NCBI RefSeq assembly: GCF_040610475.1
Contig: NZ_JBEXMJ010000004.1
Span: 62,001 to 126,000, forward strand
Direction of reading: 5' to 3'
From: Actinopolymorpha sp. NPDC004070
GTDB taxonomy: Bacteria > Actinomycetota > Actinomycetes > Propionibacteriales > Actinopolymorphaceae
Length of the DNA stretch: 64,000 nucleotides
The notes beneath the pieces are model-generated. The model did no database searches and had not been told where the DNA came from. It saw nothing but the letters and a program-made list of their open reading frames with translations. Shown piece by piece: positions 19,536 through 28,564 of this stretch. How positions within the stretch are numbered: the first letter of the stretch is position 1; every line of letters starts with the position of its first letter. Both the position numbers and the translations under genes were made by a program.

Positions 19536-20780
19536 TCAGGAGGTGGCCTTGCTCATGTCCTTCAGCTGAACGATCTTTCCGTCCTTGACCTCGTACATCC
19601 ACACCGGGGTCTGGGTGAGCTCACCGTCGGCGTTCCACTTGAACTGCTTGGTGAGGCCCTGGCCCTGGTAGTTCTTGACGTAGTTGAGCATCGCCGGCCG
19701 GGTCTTCAGCCCCTTGTCCAGTCCCTTGAGCAGGATGGTGGTGGCGTCGTAGCCCTCCGGGGAGTACGTCGACGGGTCGCGCTTGGCCAGCGCCTTGTAG
19801 TCCTTGGTGAACTTCGTGAAACCGGCCGACGGCAGGCACGGGCAGCTGAGGTAGACACCCTCCGCCGAACCACCCGCGTTCTTGACGAACTCGTCGTCGC
19901 GCACACCGTCGGGTGCGACCACGGAGCCCTCGAAGCCGTCGTCACGCAGCTGCTGCACGAACGGCGCGGCCTCGGGGTAGTAGCCGGAGTAGAACACCGC
20001 GTCCGGCTTCTGGGAGTCGATCGCTCCGACCACGGCGGAGAACTCCTTCTGACCGGTCTTGACCTTCTGCTGGCAGGAGGCCTTGTCGCCAAGCGACTTG
20101 GTCACCAGGTCGGCCAGGCCGATGCCGTACTCGGAGTCGTCCCGGACGACGCAGACCTTCTTGGCCTTGAGCTGGTCGCTGATGAAGGCGGCCACGGCCG
20201 GCGCCTGCACGGCGTCGTTGCCCAGCCCGCGGAAGAACGTCTTCCAGCCGTTCTTGGCGAGGTTGGGGTTGGTCGCCGAGGGGGTGACCGTCACCAGACC
20301 GGCGTCGTTGAACGCCTTGCCGACCGCCTTGGACTCACCGGAGAACGCCAGGCCGACGACGCCGAGGATCGACTTGTCGTTGATCGCCTGCGTCACCACG
20401 CCGGGCGCCTTGTCGGGGCTGCCCTCGGAGTCGAACTGCTTTAGGGTCACCTGGCAGCCGGGGTTGGCGGCGTTGTGCTCCTTCACCGCGAGCTTCACGC
20501 CGTTGAGAATGTTCAGGCCGAGCGCGGCGCTGGCTCCCGCGATGGTGCCGATGTAGGCGATGGAAACCTTGCCGCACTTGCCCTTGCCGTCACCGGCCGG
20601 CAGAGCGGCGTCGGTGGGCAGCTGCGGTGCCGGGTCGGCCTTGATCGCCGGTGCGTTGGCCTGGCCGCCCCCACTCTGTTTGTTCTCACCGGTCTTGTCG
20701 GTGTTCTGCGCGCATCCGGCGACCCCGAGCGACAGGGCCGCCGTCAACGCCAGCACACGAACGAGTCGTGTTCTGTACAC
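19536..20780 (-). CDS. livK: branched-chain amino acid-binding lipoprotein LivK/LivJ
   Basis: A 414-residue periplasmic-binding-type receptor (Peripla_BP_6). The N terminus is a lipoprotein signal: a basic MYRTRLVRVL region, a hydrophobic stretch and the lipobox GVAGC, so the mature protein is anchored outside the membrane by its Cys. The receptor domain starts near GKVSIAYIGTIAGASAALGLNILNG. The GTG at 20780 is chosen because GGAGG lies 5 nt upstream; two earlier starts (ATG 20792, TTG 20798) overlap or precede that Shine-Dalgarno. It captures Leu/Ile/Val or related amino acids for LivHMGF. Confidence 0.93.
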   Translation of the reverse strand: MYRTRLVRVLALTAALSLGVAGCAQNTDKTGENKQSGGGQANAPAIKADPAPQLPTDAALPAGDGKGKCGKVSIAYIGTIAGASAALGLNILNGVKLAVKEHNAANPGCQVTLKQFDSEGSPDKAPGVVTQAINDKSILGVVGLAFSGESKAVGKAFNDAGLVTVTPSATNPNLAKNGWKTFFRGLGNDAVQAPAVAAFISDQLKAKKVCVVRDDSEYGIGLADLVTKSLGDKASCQQKVKTGQKEFSAVVGAIDSQKPDAVFYSGYYPEAAPFVQQLRDDGFEGSVVAPDGVRDDEFVKNAGGSAEGVYLSCPCLPSAGFTKFTKDYKALAKRDPSTYSPEGYDATTILLKGLDKGLKTRPAMLNYVKNYQGQGLTKQFKWNADGELTQTPVWMYEVKDGKIVQLKDMSKATS

Positions 20781-20936
20781 GAAATCCTCCATTGCCAAGC
20801 AACGTCAGGTGACGCTTGCGGCAGGCCAGGCCTGGCCCGCGGTGGAGAGAGACTAGCCGGTCGGGCACGGTCGATGAACGAACCTCGCGAGCCTCTTACC
20901 GTCTCGTAACCCAAGAGATGAGCGAAATGGACGAAA

Positions 20937-21578
20937 TTACTGGCTCGAGGGGTCCGAAGGCCCGGTTTCGGCACTGTCCGTTGCCGTTCCGTCACCTTCG
21001 TCGACGACGAGCTGAGCGACCCGGCGCATCGCGACCCGCTTGTCCATGGCGGTCTTCTGGATCCAGCGGAACGCGTCCGGCTCCGACAGCCCGAACTTCT
21101 GCTGCAGGATCGACTTCGCCCGCTCGACGAGCTTGCGGGTCTCCAGGCGCTCGGTGAGGCTGGACACCTCACTCTCGAGCTGGGCGCGCTCGGTGAACCG
21201 CGACACCGCGATCTCGATCGCCGGCACCAGGTCGGCCTTGGTGAAGGGCTTCACGAGGTACGCCATGGCGCCGGCCTCGCTCGCCCTGGTGACCAGCTCG
21301 CGTTGACTGAACGCGGTGAGGATGATGACCGGGCAGATGCTCTCGTTGCCGATGGCCTCGGCGACGCTGATGCCGTCCAGCCGGGGCATCTTGACGTCCA
21401 GGATCACGAGGTCGGGCCGAAGCTCCCGCACGAGGTTGAGCGCGTGCTCGCCGTCGGCGGCCTGCCCCACGACGTCGTAGCCCTCCTCACCGAGCATCTC
21501 GGCGAGATCGAGCCGGATGAGTGCCTCGTCCTCGGCCACGACGACCCGGCGCGGTGCACGCTCGGTGGGGTTGCTCAC
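20937..21578 (-). CDS. pdtaR: ANTAR-domain response regulator (PdtaR-like)
   Basis: A 213-residue two-domain regulator. The receiver domain (about 10-125) has the acidic pocket AEDE and a phospho-acceptor Asp at residue 61 (LVILDVKMP), with the conserved KPF lysine. An ANTAR RNA-binding domain follows (about 140-200: LETRKLVERAKSILQQKFGLSEPDAFRWIQ...). ANTAR proteins bind paired hexaloop hairpins in nascent RNA and prevent termination. The placement beside pyk and tRNA-Leu resembles that of the mycobacterial pdtaR. The GTG start has AGGAGG 8 nt upstream. No partner histidine kinase (PdtaS) is in this window. Confidence 0.92.
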   Translation of the reverse strand: MSNPTERAPRRVVVAEDEALIRLDLAEMLGEEGYDVVGQAADGEHALNLVRELRPDLVILDVKMPRLDGISVAEAIGNESICPVIILTAFSQRELVTRASEAGAMAYLVKPFTKADLVPAIEIAVSRFTERAQLESEVSSLTERLETRKLVERAKSILQQKFGLSEPDAFRWIQKTAMDKRVAMRRVAQLVVDEGDGTATDSAETGPSDPSSQ

Positions 21579-21704
21579 GGCGCGGTCCTCCTGCGGACGG
21601 ATGACGTACAGGGTGGCGTAGGGGGCCTACAGCGCCGACAGCGTACCCCTCGGCGGCTGCCGCCGATCGCCGGACCGGACCGGGTAAGATTCATCCCGCG
21701 ACCT

Positions 21705-21790
21705 GCCGGGTTGATGGAATGGTAGACATGACGGCCTCAAAAGCCGTTGTCCGAAAGGGCGTGTGGGTTCGAATCCCACACCCGGCACCA
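21705..21790 (+). tRNA. tRNA-Leu (anticodon CAA)
   Basis: An 86-nt class II tRNA. The acceptor stem GCCGGGT/ACCCGGC is perfect and CCA is encoded (21788-21790). The anticodon loop CTCAAAA gives CAA at 21738-21740, reading UUG. A long variable arm (CCGAAAGGGC region) and TTCGAAT T-loop confirm a leucine tRNA. Confidence 0.97.
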
Positions 21791-21798
21791 GCGGCCCA

Positions 21799-21828
21799 GT
21801 CCGGGCTCGGATCTCTCCGAGCTCGGAC
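21799..21828. terminator. terminator shared by tRNA-Leu and pyk
   Basis: A 13-bp stem (21799-21811 with 21816-21828, one G-U pair) and a TCTC loop lie 9 nt after the tRNA and 27 nt beyond the convergent pyk stop. A short pyrimidine-rich stretch follows on the plus strand. Confidence 0.65.
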
Positions 21829-21855
21829 CTTCTTGGTTCAGCAGAGCTCTTCGGT

Positions 21856-23298
21856 TCAGACCCGGTAGGCCGGTGCCGCCTGGGCAACCGCGTCGCCGAT
21901 GCGGTGCACTCGCAGCGCGTTGGTCCCGCCGGGGAGCCCGGGCGGGCTGCCCGCCACGATCACCACGCTGTCACCGCGCCGGCAGCGTCCGACCGCCAGC
22001 AGTGCGCGGTCGACCTGCTTCACCATCTCGTCGGTGTGCGACACGGTGGGCACGAGGAACGTCTCCACGCCCCAGGTGAGGGCCAACTGCTGCCGGACGA
22101 TCTCCTCCGGGGTGAACGCCAGCAGGGGCACCCGGGAGCGGTAGCGGGCCAGCCGGCGCGCGGTGTCTCCGGACTGGGTGAACGCGACCAGGAACTTCGC
22201 GCCGAGCCGCTCGGCCACCTCGGCGGCCGCCTTGGCGATCACGCCGCCCTTGGTGCGCGGCTCCCAGTCGATACCGGCCATCCGGTCCAGGCCGTGTTCC
22301 TCGGTGGTCTCCACGATGCGGGCCATGGTGCGTACGGCCTCGATCGGATAGATGCCGACGCTGGTCTCCCCCGACAGCATCACCGCGTCGGTGCCGTCCA
22401 GCACGGCGTTCGCGACGTCGGAGGCCTCCGCGCGGGTCGGCCGGGCGGCGTTGACCATCGACTCGAGCATCTGGGTGGCCACGATCACCGGCTTGGCGTT
22501 GGTGCGGGCGAGTTCGACGATGCGCTTCTGGACCAGCGGGACGTCCTCCAGCGGCATCTCCACGCCGAGGTCGCCGCGGGCCACCATGAAGGCGTCGAAC
22601 GCGTCGATGATCTCCTCGAGGTTCTGGACCGCCTGCGGCTTCTCGATCTTGGCGATGACCGGGAGCCGGACGCCCTCCTCCGCCATGACCCGGCGGACGT
22701 CCTCGACGTCGCGGGCAGAGCGTACGAACGACAGCGCGATCATGTCGGCGCGCAGGTGCAGCGCCCACCGCAGGTCCTCGTGGTCCTTCTCCGACATGGC
22801 CGGGACGGACAGTCCCACGCCGGGGAGGTTGAGCCCCTTGTGGTCGGAGACCTTGCCGCCGATCAGCACCCGGGTCACCACGTCGGTGTCGGTGACCTCC
22901 TCGGCCTCCAGCATGAGCCGGCCGTCGTCGACCAGGATCCGGTCGCCGACACCGACGTCGCCGGGCAGCCCCTCGTAGGTGGTGGAGGCCCGGGACGCGT
23001 CGCCGGGGCACTCGTCGGTGGTGATCGTGAAGCGGTCACCGTAGACGAGGTTCGCCGAGCCCTCGGCGAACTTCCCGAGGCGGATCTTGGGCCCCTGGAG
23101 GTCGACCAGGACCCCGACTCCACGACCGGACTCCTCCGCCGCCTCGCGGATCATGCGATAGATCCGCTCGTGCTCGGCATAGGTGCCGTGGCTCAGGTTG
23201 AGCCGGGCGACGTCGAGGCCGGCGTCGACCAGCTCACGAATCCGCTCCGGCGTGGAGGTAGCAGGACCAAAGGTACAGACAATCTTTGCGCGACGCAC
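21856..23298 (-). CDS. pyk: pyruvate kinase
   Basis: A 480-residue glycolytic enzyme making pyruvate and ATP from phosphoenolpyruvate. The N-terminal KIVCTFGPATSTPE and LNLSHGTYAEH, the catalytic-lysine motif VIAKIEKPQAVQNLEEI, MVARGDLGVEMP and MLSGETSVG are all present; the B domain and C-terminal allosteric domain are complete. The start is GTG at 23298, with TAGGCT 7 nt before it on the minus strand and no Shine-Dalgarno, suggesting a leaderless mRNA. Convergent with the tRNA-Leu. Confidence 0.97.
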   Translation of the reverse strand: MRRAKIVCTFGPATSTPERIRELVDAGLDVARLNLSHGTYAEHERIYRMIREAAEESGRGVGVLVDLQGPKIRLGKFAEGSANLVYGDRFTITTDECPGDASRASTTYEGLPGDVGVGDRILVDDGRLMLEAEEVTDTDVVTRVLIGGKVSDHKGLNLPGVGLSVPAMSEKDHEDLRWALHLRADMIALSFVRSARDVEDVRRVMAEEGVRLPVIAKIEKPQAVQNLEEIIDAFDAFMVARGDLGVEMPLEDVPLVQKRIVELARTNAKPVIVATQMLESMVNAARPTRAEASDVANAVLDGTDAVMLSGETSVGIYPIEAVRTMARIVETTEEHGLDRMAGIDWEPRTKGGVIAKAAAEVAERLGAKFLVAFTQSGDTARRLARYRSRVPLLAFTPEEIVRQQLALTWGVETFLVPTVSHTDEMVKQVDRALLAVGRCRRGDSVVIVAGSPPGLPGGTNALRVHRIGDAVAQAAPAYRV

Positions 23299-23329
23299 GG
23301 ACCCGAGCCTATGCCCGCTTCGTCCGGCG

Positions 23330-24070
23330 TCACCATCGGGTGCGGCGCAGGGCCGCGTAGACGGCCAGCAGGACCGCCGCCCAGCCAGCGGCGTGCAGCG
23401 TGGCTGTGAGGAGTCCGCCCAGGTCAGCGGCGGGTTCCAGGTGTGCGGAGGCGATCAGCGGGGGCACCAGCGCCCGGGCGAGGAGGGCGTCGCGGGATCC
23501 CAGCACGAGCACCGCGACCGGTGCACCGACCAGGATCAGCGCCGACCAGCCGACCCGCGCGACGACCACCCGGCTGGCCAGGGAGCCCACGCCGAGCCCG
23601 GCCAGGACGCCGAGCAGGTGGATCCACAGCCCGAACCCCAGCCAGGGCAGCGCGGGGCCGCGGATCCTCAGCGCGCCCATGACGTACGGAACAAGAACGG
23701 CCACGACCACGATCGGCACCGCCGCGACCGGCGCCGCCAGCAACCCGGCGACGACCTCCCGCGGCCCGGAGCCGACGGCCGCGCGGGACAGCAGCCGCTG
23801 CCCGTCGGGTTCGGTGTCCAGCACCGTCTTGGCCTGCCAGCCGAACACCGCGAACAGCAGCGCGGCGGAGAACGCGTACGCCTGGTTGGGTGCGGACTGG
23901 CCACCGGCGTGGGCCCCGAGCACCAGCGCCAGACCCGCCACCCACGGGGGCCAGGCCCGCTGGCTCACGACGTACGACACCAGCCGCATCCGGGTCAGCG
24001 CGAGAGTGCGGCGGAGACCACCGGCACCGGCGGCACCGGTGATACGCGCGGCGCCGTCGTGGCCGGTCAT
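23330..24070 (-). CDS. ABC transporter membrane protein (putative)
   Basis: A 246-residue membrane protein with about six hydrophobic segments and no conserved motif I can name. Its ATG overlaps the stop of the preceding ABC ATPase gene by four bases (ATGA at 24070-24067), so it is very probably the permease half of that transporter. The loop QAKTVLDTEPDGQRLLSRAAVGS in the middle resembles ABC-2-type exporters of actinomycetes. The start is fixed by the overlap; the frame is open upstream only as an overlap with the ATPase. Substrate unknown. Confidence 0.72.
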   Translation of the reverse strand: MTGHDGAARITGAAGAGGLRRTLALTRMRLVSYVVSQRAWPPWVAGLALVLGAHAGGQSAPNQAYAFSAALLFAVFGWQAKTVLDTEPDGQRLLSRAAVGSGPREVVAGLLAAPVAAVPIVVVAVLVPYVMGALRIRGPALPWLGFGLWIHLLGVLAGLGVGSLASRVVVARVGWSALILVGAPVAVLVLGSRDALLARALVPPLIASAHLEPAADLGGLLTATLHAAGWAAVLLAVYAALRRTRW

Positions 24071-24870
24071 GCCTCGCTCCGCACCCGGCGTACGTCGTAA
24101 CCGGCGGCGCGCAGCCGGGCCACCTCGCCGGCCGGGTCGTGCGCCCGGACGACCACCTCGATCACGTGCCACGGCCCCTGCGGGTCGGTCGGGTCCTGCG
24201 GGTCCTGCGGGTCCTGCGGGGCCTGCGGGGCCGATGAGTCGGGCGCCAGCTCCGCGAGCGGCTGCTCCTCCACCCGGCCGTCGCGTACCGTCCACCGCCG
24301 GGCAGAGCCGAGGTCGGCCGACCGGCCGCGGTGGTCGGTGACCACGCAGATCCCCCCGGCCTCGGTCACCTCGCCGACGAGCGCGGGCAGTTCGGCCTGG
24401 GTCGGCGCGTCCAGGCCCTCCCACGGCTCGTCCAGGATCAGCAGTCCGGGCCGGGTCAGCAGCGCCTGGACCAGGGCGACCTTGCGGCCGGTGCCCTGGG
24501 AGAGTTCGGCGAGCGGGACGGGCAGGTACGCCGTCAGCTGGAGGCGTTCGGCGAGCCGGGCGACCACGGCGTCGGCGTCGGCGCGGGCCAGTCCGCGTAC
24601 CTGCCCCATCGCGCGGAGATAACCGGCCGCGGTGAATTGCTGGTCGGTGGGAAACCGGTCGGGCAGCCAGCCCACCACCGCGGGCCGGTCGAGGACCCGC
24701 CCGCGGCCGATCGGGGTCAGGCCGGCAAGCGCGCGCAGCAGGGTCGACTTGCCGGCGCCGTTCCGACCGGTGACGACGATCGTGTCGCCGGGCCGCAGCT
24801 CCGCCTCGACACCGCGCAACACCCAGTCCTCCCCCGCCGAGTATCGGGCGTGCACGTCCAGCAGTCGCAC
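24067..24870 (-). CDS. ABC transporter ATP-binding protein
   Basis: A 267-residue ABC ATPase. Walker A GRNGAGKSTLL and Walker B LLILDEPWEGLD are standard; the signature LSQGTGRK is of the degenerate type seen in ABC-2 exporters, and the switch His is in VVTDHRG. After the ATPase core (about residue 200) there is an extra C-terminal tail with a repeated QDP unit encoded by 9-bp tandem repeats, and then a small alpha/beta segment (HVIEVVVRAHDPAGEVARL). Translationally coupled to the membrane protein downstream. The direction of transport is inferred, not shown. Confidence 0.85.
   Translation of the reverse strand: MRLLDVHARYSAGEDWVLRGVEAELRPGDTIVVTGRNGAGKSTLLRALAGLTPIGRGRVLDRPAVVGWLPDRFPTDQQFTAAGYLRAMGQVRGLARADADAVVARLAERLQLTAYLPVPLAELSQGTGRKVALVQALLTRPGLLILDEPWEGLDAPTQAELPALVGEVTEAGGICVVTDHRGRSADLGSARRWTVRDGRVEEQPLAELAPDSSAPQAPQDPQDPQDPTDPQGPWHVIEVVVRAHDPAGEVARLRAAGYDVRRVRSEA
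24191..24226. repeat. in-frame 9-bp tandem repeat in an ABC ATPase gene
   Basis: Four 9-bp units (GGGTCCTGC on the plus strand; the last with one mismatch) encode the QDP repeats in the tail of the ATPase. Being a multiple of three, copy-number change would keep the frame. Confidence 0.8.
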
Positions 24871-24977
24871 ATCGGGTTTCTACCAGAACGCGCTGTGAAG
24901 TGCCGGTACGAACCGGCGGCGGGCGTGGCGCCTCGGGCCGGGAAGACGGCGCGAGCCTGTTCGGGTATAGATCGGTC

Positions 24978-26357
24978 ATGGAATCCGTGGCAGACCCGGA
25001 CCAGCGAACCCGGCGCATCGCGTACGCGAAGGAACTCACCGCCCGGCTCACCGATGACAACGTTCGCGTCGTGGCCTTGACCTGGATCGACAACGCCGGG
25101 GTCACGCGGGTGAAGACCGTCCCCGTCGACCGGCTGCCCGACGCCGCCGGCTGGGGGGTGGGAATGTCCCCGGTGTTCGACGTTTTCCTGGTGGACGACT
25201 CGATCACCGCGGGCCGGCACGCGGGTGGCCCGGTGGGTGACCTCCGCCTGTATCCGGATCTGCATCGGGTGGATGCCCTGTCGGCGCAGCCTGGCTGGGC
25301 GTGGGCGCCGGTCGACCGGCTGACCCAGGAGGGCGAGCCCTACCCGATGTGCCAGCGGTCCTTCGCCCAGCGGATGGCAGCCGCCGCTGCCGAGCGCGAG
25401 GTGGGTTTCCGGTGCGCCTTCGAGATCGAGTGGTACGTCGGCGTCCTGGGGTCCGAGAACGACATGGAGCCGGGCGCGCCGGGACCGGCGTACGGCATGT
25501 CGCGGCTCACCGACCTGGCGGACTACGTGCCCGCGCTGCTCCGGGCGCTGGACGCGCAGGGGGTGCCGGTCGACCAGTTCCATCCCGAGTACGCGCCCGG
25601 GCAGCTGGAGATCTCGGTCGCCGCGACGGACCCCGTCGGTGCCGCCGACCGTTACGTGCTGGTCCGGGAGACGATCCGCGCGGTGTCGCGGGCGCACGGG
25701 CTGCGCGCGTCGTTCGCGCCCGTGGTCGAGGCCGGGGCGGTCGGCAACGGCGCCCACCTGCACTTCTCGGCCTGGGCGCAGGGAAAGAACCTGTTCGCCG
25801 GCGGGTACGGCCCGCACGGTCTCACCGACCGGGGCGAGTCGATCCTCGCCGAACTCGTCGCCCGGATGCCCGCGCTGTGCGCGATCACCGCGCCCAGCGT
25901 GGCGAGCTACCTGCGGCTGGTCCCCCAGCAGTGGGCGGCGCCCTACCAGTGCTGGGGGCGGGAGAACCGCGAGGCCGCGCTGCGGCTGGTCACGGGTACC
26001 CGCGGCAGTGAGACCCGGGCGGCCAATGCCGAGCTCAAGTGCATCGACGGAAGCGCGAACCCGTACCTCGTCGTCGGCGCCGTGCTCGCCATCGCCCTGG
26101 CCGGTGTCGACACCGGACGGCCGCTGCCGCCGGAGGTGACCGTCGACCCCGCGACCCTCCCCGAGGAACGCCGCCCGCCCCGCCTGCCGCAGTCGGTGCT
26201 CGCCGCGGTGGATCTGCTGGAGGAGGACGAGGTTCTGGCCGAGGCGCTGGGCGCGCCGCTGCTGGACACGTTCGCCACGGTTCGCCGGGCCGAGGCCGAC
26301 CTGTTCGCCGGGGAGGACGAGGAGGAGGTCGTCGCCGCCACCCGGTGGAGGTACTGA
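24978..26357 (+). CDS. glutamine synthetase-like enzyme (FluG C-terminal domain type)
   Basis: A 459-residue member of the glutamine synthetase superfamily. The N-terminal beta-grasp is followed by the catalytic barrel with FEIEWYV (metal Glu), HPEYAPGQLEISVAA (metal Glu), GNGAHLHFS (metal His) and the QQWAAPYQCWGRENREAALR arginine region. These diverge from true GlnA (no NGSGMH or adenylylation-loop tyrosine), fitting the gamma-glutamyl-amine ligase/FluG-like groups. The ATG at 24978 begins the homology; there is no clear Shine-Dalgarno. It overlaps an amidohydrolase gene (TGATG), the same two domains that are fused in fungal FluG. The likely reaction is ligation of glutamate, or another acid, to an amine; the substrate is unknown. 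Confidence 0.85.
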   Translation: MESVADPDQRTRRIAYAKELTARLTDDNVRVVALTWIDNAGVTRVKTVPVDRLPDAAGWGVGMSPVFDVFLVDDSITAGRHAGGPVGDLRLYPDLHRVDALSAQPGWAWAPVDRLTQEGEPYPMCQRSFAQRMAAAAAEREVGFRCAFEIEWYVGVLGSENDMEPGAPGPAYGMSRLTDLADYVPALLRALDAQGVPVDQFHPEYAPGQLEISVAATDPVGAADRYVLVRETIRAVSRAHGLRASFAPVVEAGAVGNGAHLHFSAWAQGKNLFAGGYGPHGLTDRGESILAELVARMPALCAITAPSVASYLRLVPQQWAAPYQCWGRENREAALRLVTGTRGSETRAANAELKCIDGSANPYLVVGAVLAIALAGVDTGRPLPPEVTVDPATLPEERRPPRLPQSVLAAVDLLEEDEVLAEALGAPLLDTFATVRRAEADLFAGEDEEEVVAATRWRY

Positions 26358-27574
26358 TGCCGTCGGAACTCTCGCTTGCGGACCTCCCGCTCGTGGATGC
26401 CCACTGCCACCCGGTGTCCGTCGGCTCATCTGGGTCGTCTGTGTCATCTGGGTCGTCTGGGTTGGTGGACCGAGGCGAGTTCGAACGCATGCTGGGCGAG
26501 GCAGACCGGCCCGCACCGGTCGGAGTGTCGTACGCCGACAGCCTGCTGGGAGCGGCGGTCCGGCGCTGGTGCGCTCCCCCGCTCGGGCTGCCGGCCGGTG
26601 CTCCCCTGGAGACCTACCTCGACCGGCGGGCCGACCTCGGGCCGGCGGAGGTGGCTCGTCGGCTGCTCGGCGCCGCCGGGTTGTCGTACCTGCTGGTCGA
26701 CACCGGGATCGGCGGCACCGACGGAGCGGACTCGGACTGGTGGTCGGTGCGCGGGCTCGCGTCGGCGGCCGGCGCCGTCGGCCGGGAGGTGGTCCGGCTG
26801 GAGTCGGTCGCGGAGGACCTGGCGGACTCCGGTGTGGCGGCGGCCGACTTCGCCGATGCGTACGTCGACGCGCTTGCTGCGGCCACACGGGACGCGGTCG
26901 CGGTGAAGTCGATCCTCGGATACCGCCACGGCTTCGACGTGGACCCCCGGCGACCTTCGCGGGCGGAGGTCACTGCCGCGGCCCGGGACTGGCTGCTGAG
27001 CCGCCGGGACGTCGACGTTGCGCATGGCGGACCTGAGCGCCCTGCGAGCGTGGTGCGGTTGCGGGACGAGGTGCTGTTGCGGTTCGTGCTGTGGAGCGGT
27101 GTCGATCGAGGCCTGCCGGTCCAGCTACACACCGGCTTCGGCGACCGGGACCTGCGCCTGCCGTCCGTCAACCCGGCGTTGCTGCAGCCGCTGATCGAGG
27201 CCGTGGAGCCGCTGGGTACACCGCTCGTCCTGCTGCACTGTTACCCGTACCAACGTGAGGCCGGCTGGCTGGCGGCCGTCTACCCGCCCGTGTACGTCGA
27301 CATCGGACTCACGGTCGGGCAGGTCGGTGCTCGGGCGGACGCGATTCTCGGGGAGTTCTGCGAACTCGCGCCGTTCGGCAAGCTGATGTTCTCCACCGAC
27401 GCGTACCGGCTGCCCGAGCGCTATCTGGTCGGTGCTGCGCAGTTCCGACACTCGCTCGGTCGGCTTCTCCGCGGATGGTGGCGGGACGGCGACCTGACCG
27501 CCCACGACGTTGACCGCATTGCGCTGATGGTCGGGGCCGACAACGCCCACCACCTCTACGCCCTCGACGGCTGA
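26357..27574 (+). CDS. amidohydrolase (FluG N-terminal domain type)
   Basis: A 405-residue amidohydrolase-2 family TIM-barrel metal enzyme. Metal-binding segments appear in order: LVDAHCHP (HxH), a lysine in VAVKSILGYRHG, HTGFGD, VLLHCYPYQREAGWLA and FSTDAYRLPE (metal Asp). The ATG overlaps the stop of the glutamine synthetase-like gene and has GGAGG 5 nt upstream, so the two are co-translated. Between the HxH motif and the next helix is a Ser/Gly insert (about residues 15-28) encoded by an 18-bp tandem duplication. With its partner it reconstitutes the domain content of fungal FluG, in the reverse order; it may hydrolyse the compound class its partner makes or salvages. Confidence 0.83.
   Translation: MPSELSLADLPLVDAHCHPVSVGSSGSSVSSGSSGLVDRGEFERMLGEADRPAPVGVSYADSLLGAAVRRWCAPPLGLPAGAPLETYLDRRADLGPAEVARRLLGAAGLSYLLVDTGIGGTDGADSDWWSVRGLASAAGAVGREVVRLESVAEDLADSGVAAADFADAYVDALAAATRDAVAVKSILGYRHGFDVDPRRPSRAEVTAAARDWLLSRRDVDVAHGGPERPASVVRLRDEVLLRFVLWSGVDRGLPVQLHTGFGDRDLRLPSVNPALLQPLIEAVEPLGTPLVLLHCYPYQREAGWLAAVYPPVYVDIGLTVGQVGARADAILGEFCELAPFGKLMFSTDAYRLPERYLVGAAQFRHSLGRLLRGWWRDGDLTAHDVDRIALMVGADNAHHLYALDG
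26426..26461. repeat. 18-bp tandem duplication inside the amidohydrolase gene
   Basis: Two 18-bp units (26426-26443 and 26444-26461) differing at one position encode the Ser/Gly insert after the HxH motif. In frame. Confidence 0.8.
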
Positions 27575-27664
27575 ACGATTCCACGCCGTTTGATGGCGTG
27601 CCCAGGAATCCTTCAGCCGTCGGTGATCACTGACTTTTGAAATTGCCCCCTCGAACCTGTCGGC

Positions 27665-28564
27665 TCAGCGGCCGAGGACAGGTCCGGACTCGACCACGTC
27701 GAGGTCGATCTGGCCAGGTCCTTGAACAGCAGGCTGTGCGATGTCGTACGGACCATACGCTCCGACGCTGAACCGGCCATGCCAGCTGGTGTTCAGTTGT
27801 ACAGCTCGTGGCCCCACCTTGTCGTAGGTGTAGCTCACCTTCGGGTCGGAGTCGTCGTAGCTACTGCCAGGCGTGTCGAAGGTTTTCGTGACGCCGGGCT
27901 CGAACGTCCACTTCCACTCGCCCTCGGCGGTGACGGTGACGTCGAAGTTGAACACATGGACAGTCTTGGCCGGCATCCGTTGAGGCTGACCCGACTGGAA
28001 GTACGTCGGCAGGTTAACCAATGTTCGCGCGTTGGCAGGCTGCACCGAAAGCTGCTGCGGAGGTACCCACACCGCCCAGTTCTTACGAACCTCGTTCCCC
28101 ACGTCTGCTGTCGTCACTACATCGTTCGGATCACCGAGACAGACTGAGTCCCGCAGTTGCCACGCCGTGCCGGTCCTCATCAGGTAGACGTCATAGAGAT
28201 ACTTAACAGTGCCGTCGGAATTCACTCCACACCGCGATACCTGACGACAGACCGTGTTTCCACCCATCTCACACGCCTTTCGCAGATGCCATTTGCAGTC
28301 AGCGCACGAGGCACCTCCCCCCGAATCAACTACTTCGCCATCTTTGGTCAAAAGAGCCGCCGCATGACCGTAAAATTTACCCCGCCCACCATCTGGAGGG
28401 GGAGGCGGCTCGGGGTTTCGACAACCCAAGCACGCCCAGGCGTTTGTCGCGAATAAGGTGCCAAATACCATGGCGCCAGCTAGCAGAAGCACTACCTGTT
28501 GGATTCTCCGAGAACCTGCCGAACGGCCAGCCAGCGGTTTCCTCTTCTCTCGAAAGCCATCCAC
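27665..28564 (-). CDS. secreted Cys-containing protein, function unknown
   Basis: A 299-residue exported protein. The N terminus is basic (KRKP, RR) followed by a hydrophobic signal helix (VVLLLAGAMVFGTLFATNAWA) with likely cleavage at AWA. The mature part starts with a Cys/Pro stretch (CLGCRNPEPPPPP) and a Cys-rich segment (CADCKWHLRKAC ... CRQVSRC), then a long beta-rich domain without Cys. GTG at 28564 is preferred because GGAGAGG lies just upstream; a TTG four codons earlier is possible. It overlaps the upstream lipoprotein gene by 73 bp. G+C is visibly lower than its surroundings. I do not recognise the family. Confidence 0.7.
   Translation of the reverse strand: MDGFREKRKPLAGRSAGSRRIQQVVLLLAGAMVFGTLFATNAWACLGCRNPEPPPPPDGGRGKFYGHAAALLTKDGEVVDSGGGASCADCKWHLRKACEMGGNTVCRQVSRCGVNSDGTVKYLYDVYLMRTGTAWQLRDSVCLGDPNDVVTTADVGNEVRKNWAVWVPPQQLSVQPANARTLVNLPTYFQSGQPQRMPAKTVHVFNFDVTVTAEGEWKWTFEPGVTKTFDTPGSSYDDSDPKVSYTYDKVGPRAVQLNTSWHGRFSVGAYGPYDIAQPAVQGPGQIDLDVVESGPVLGR

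Noticed and set aside
27582-27600. Terminator after the amidohydrolase gene
   Set aside because: Only a 6-bp stem with a 7-nt loop; too weak to call.
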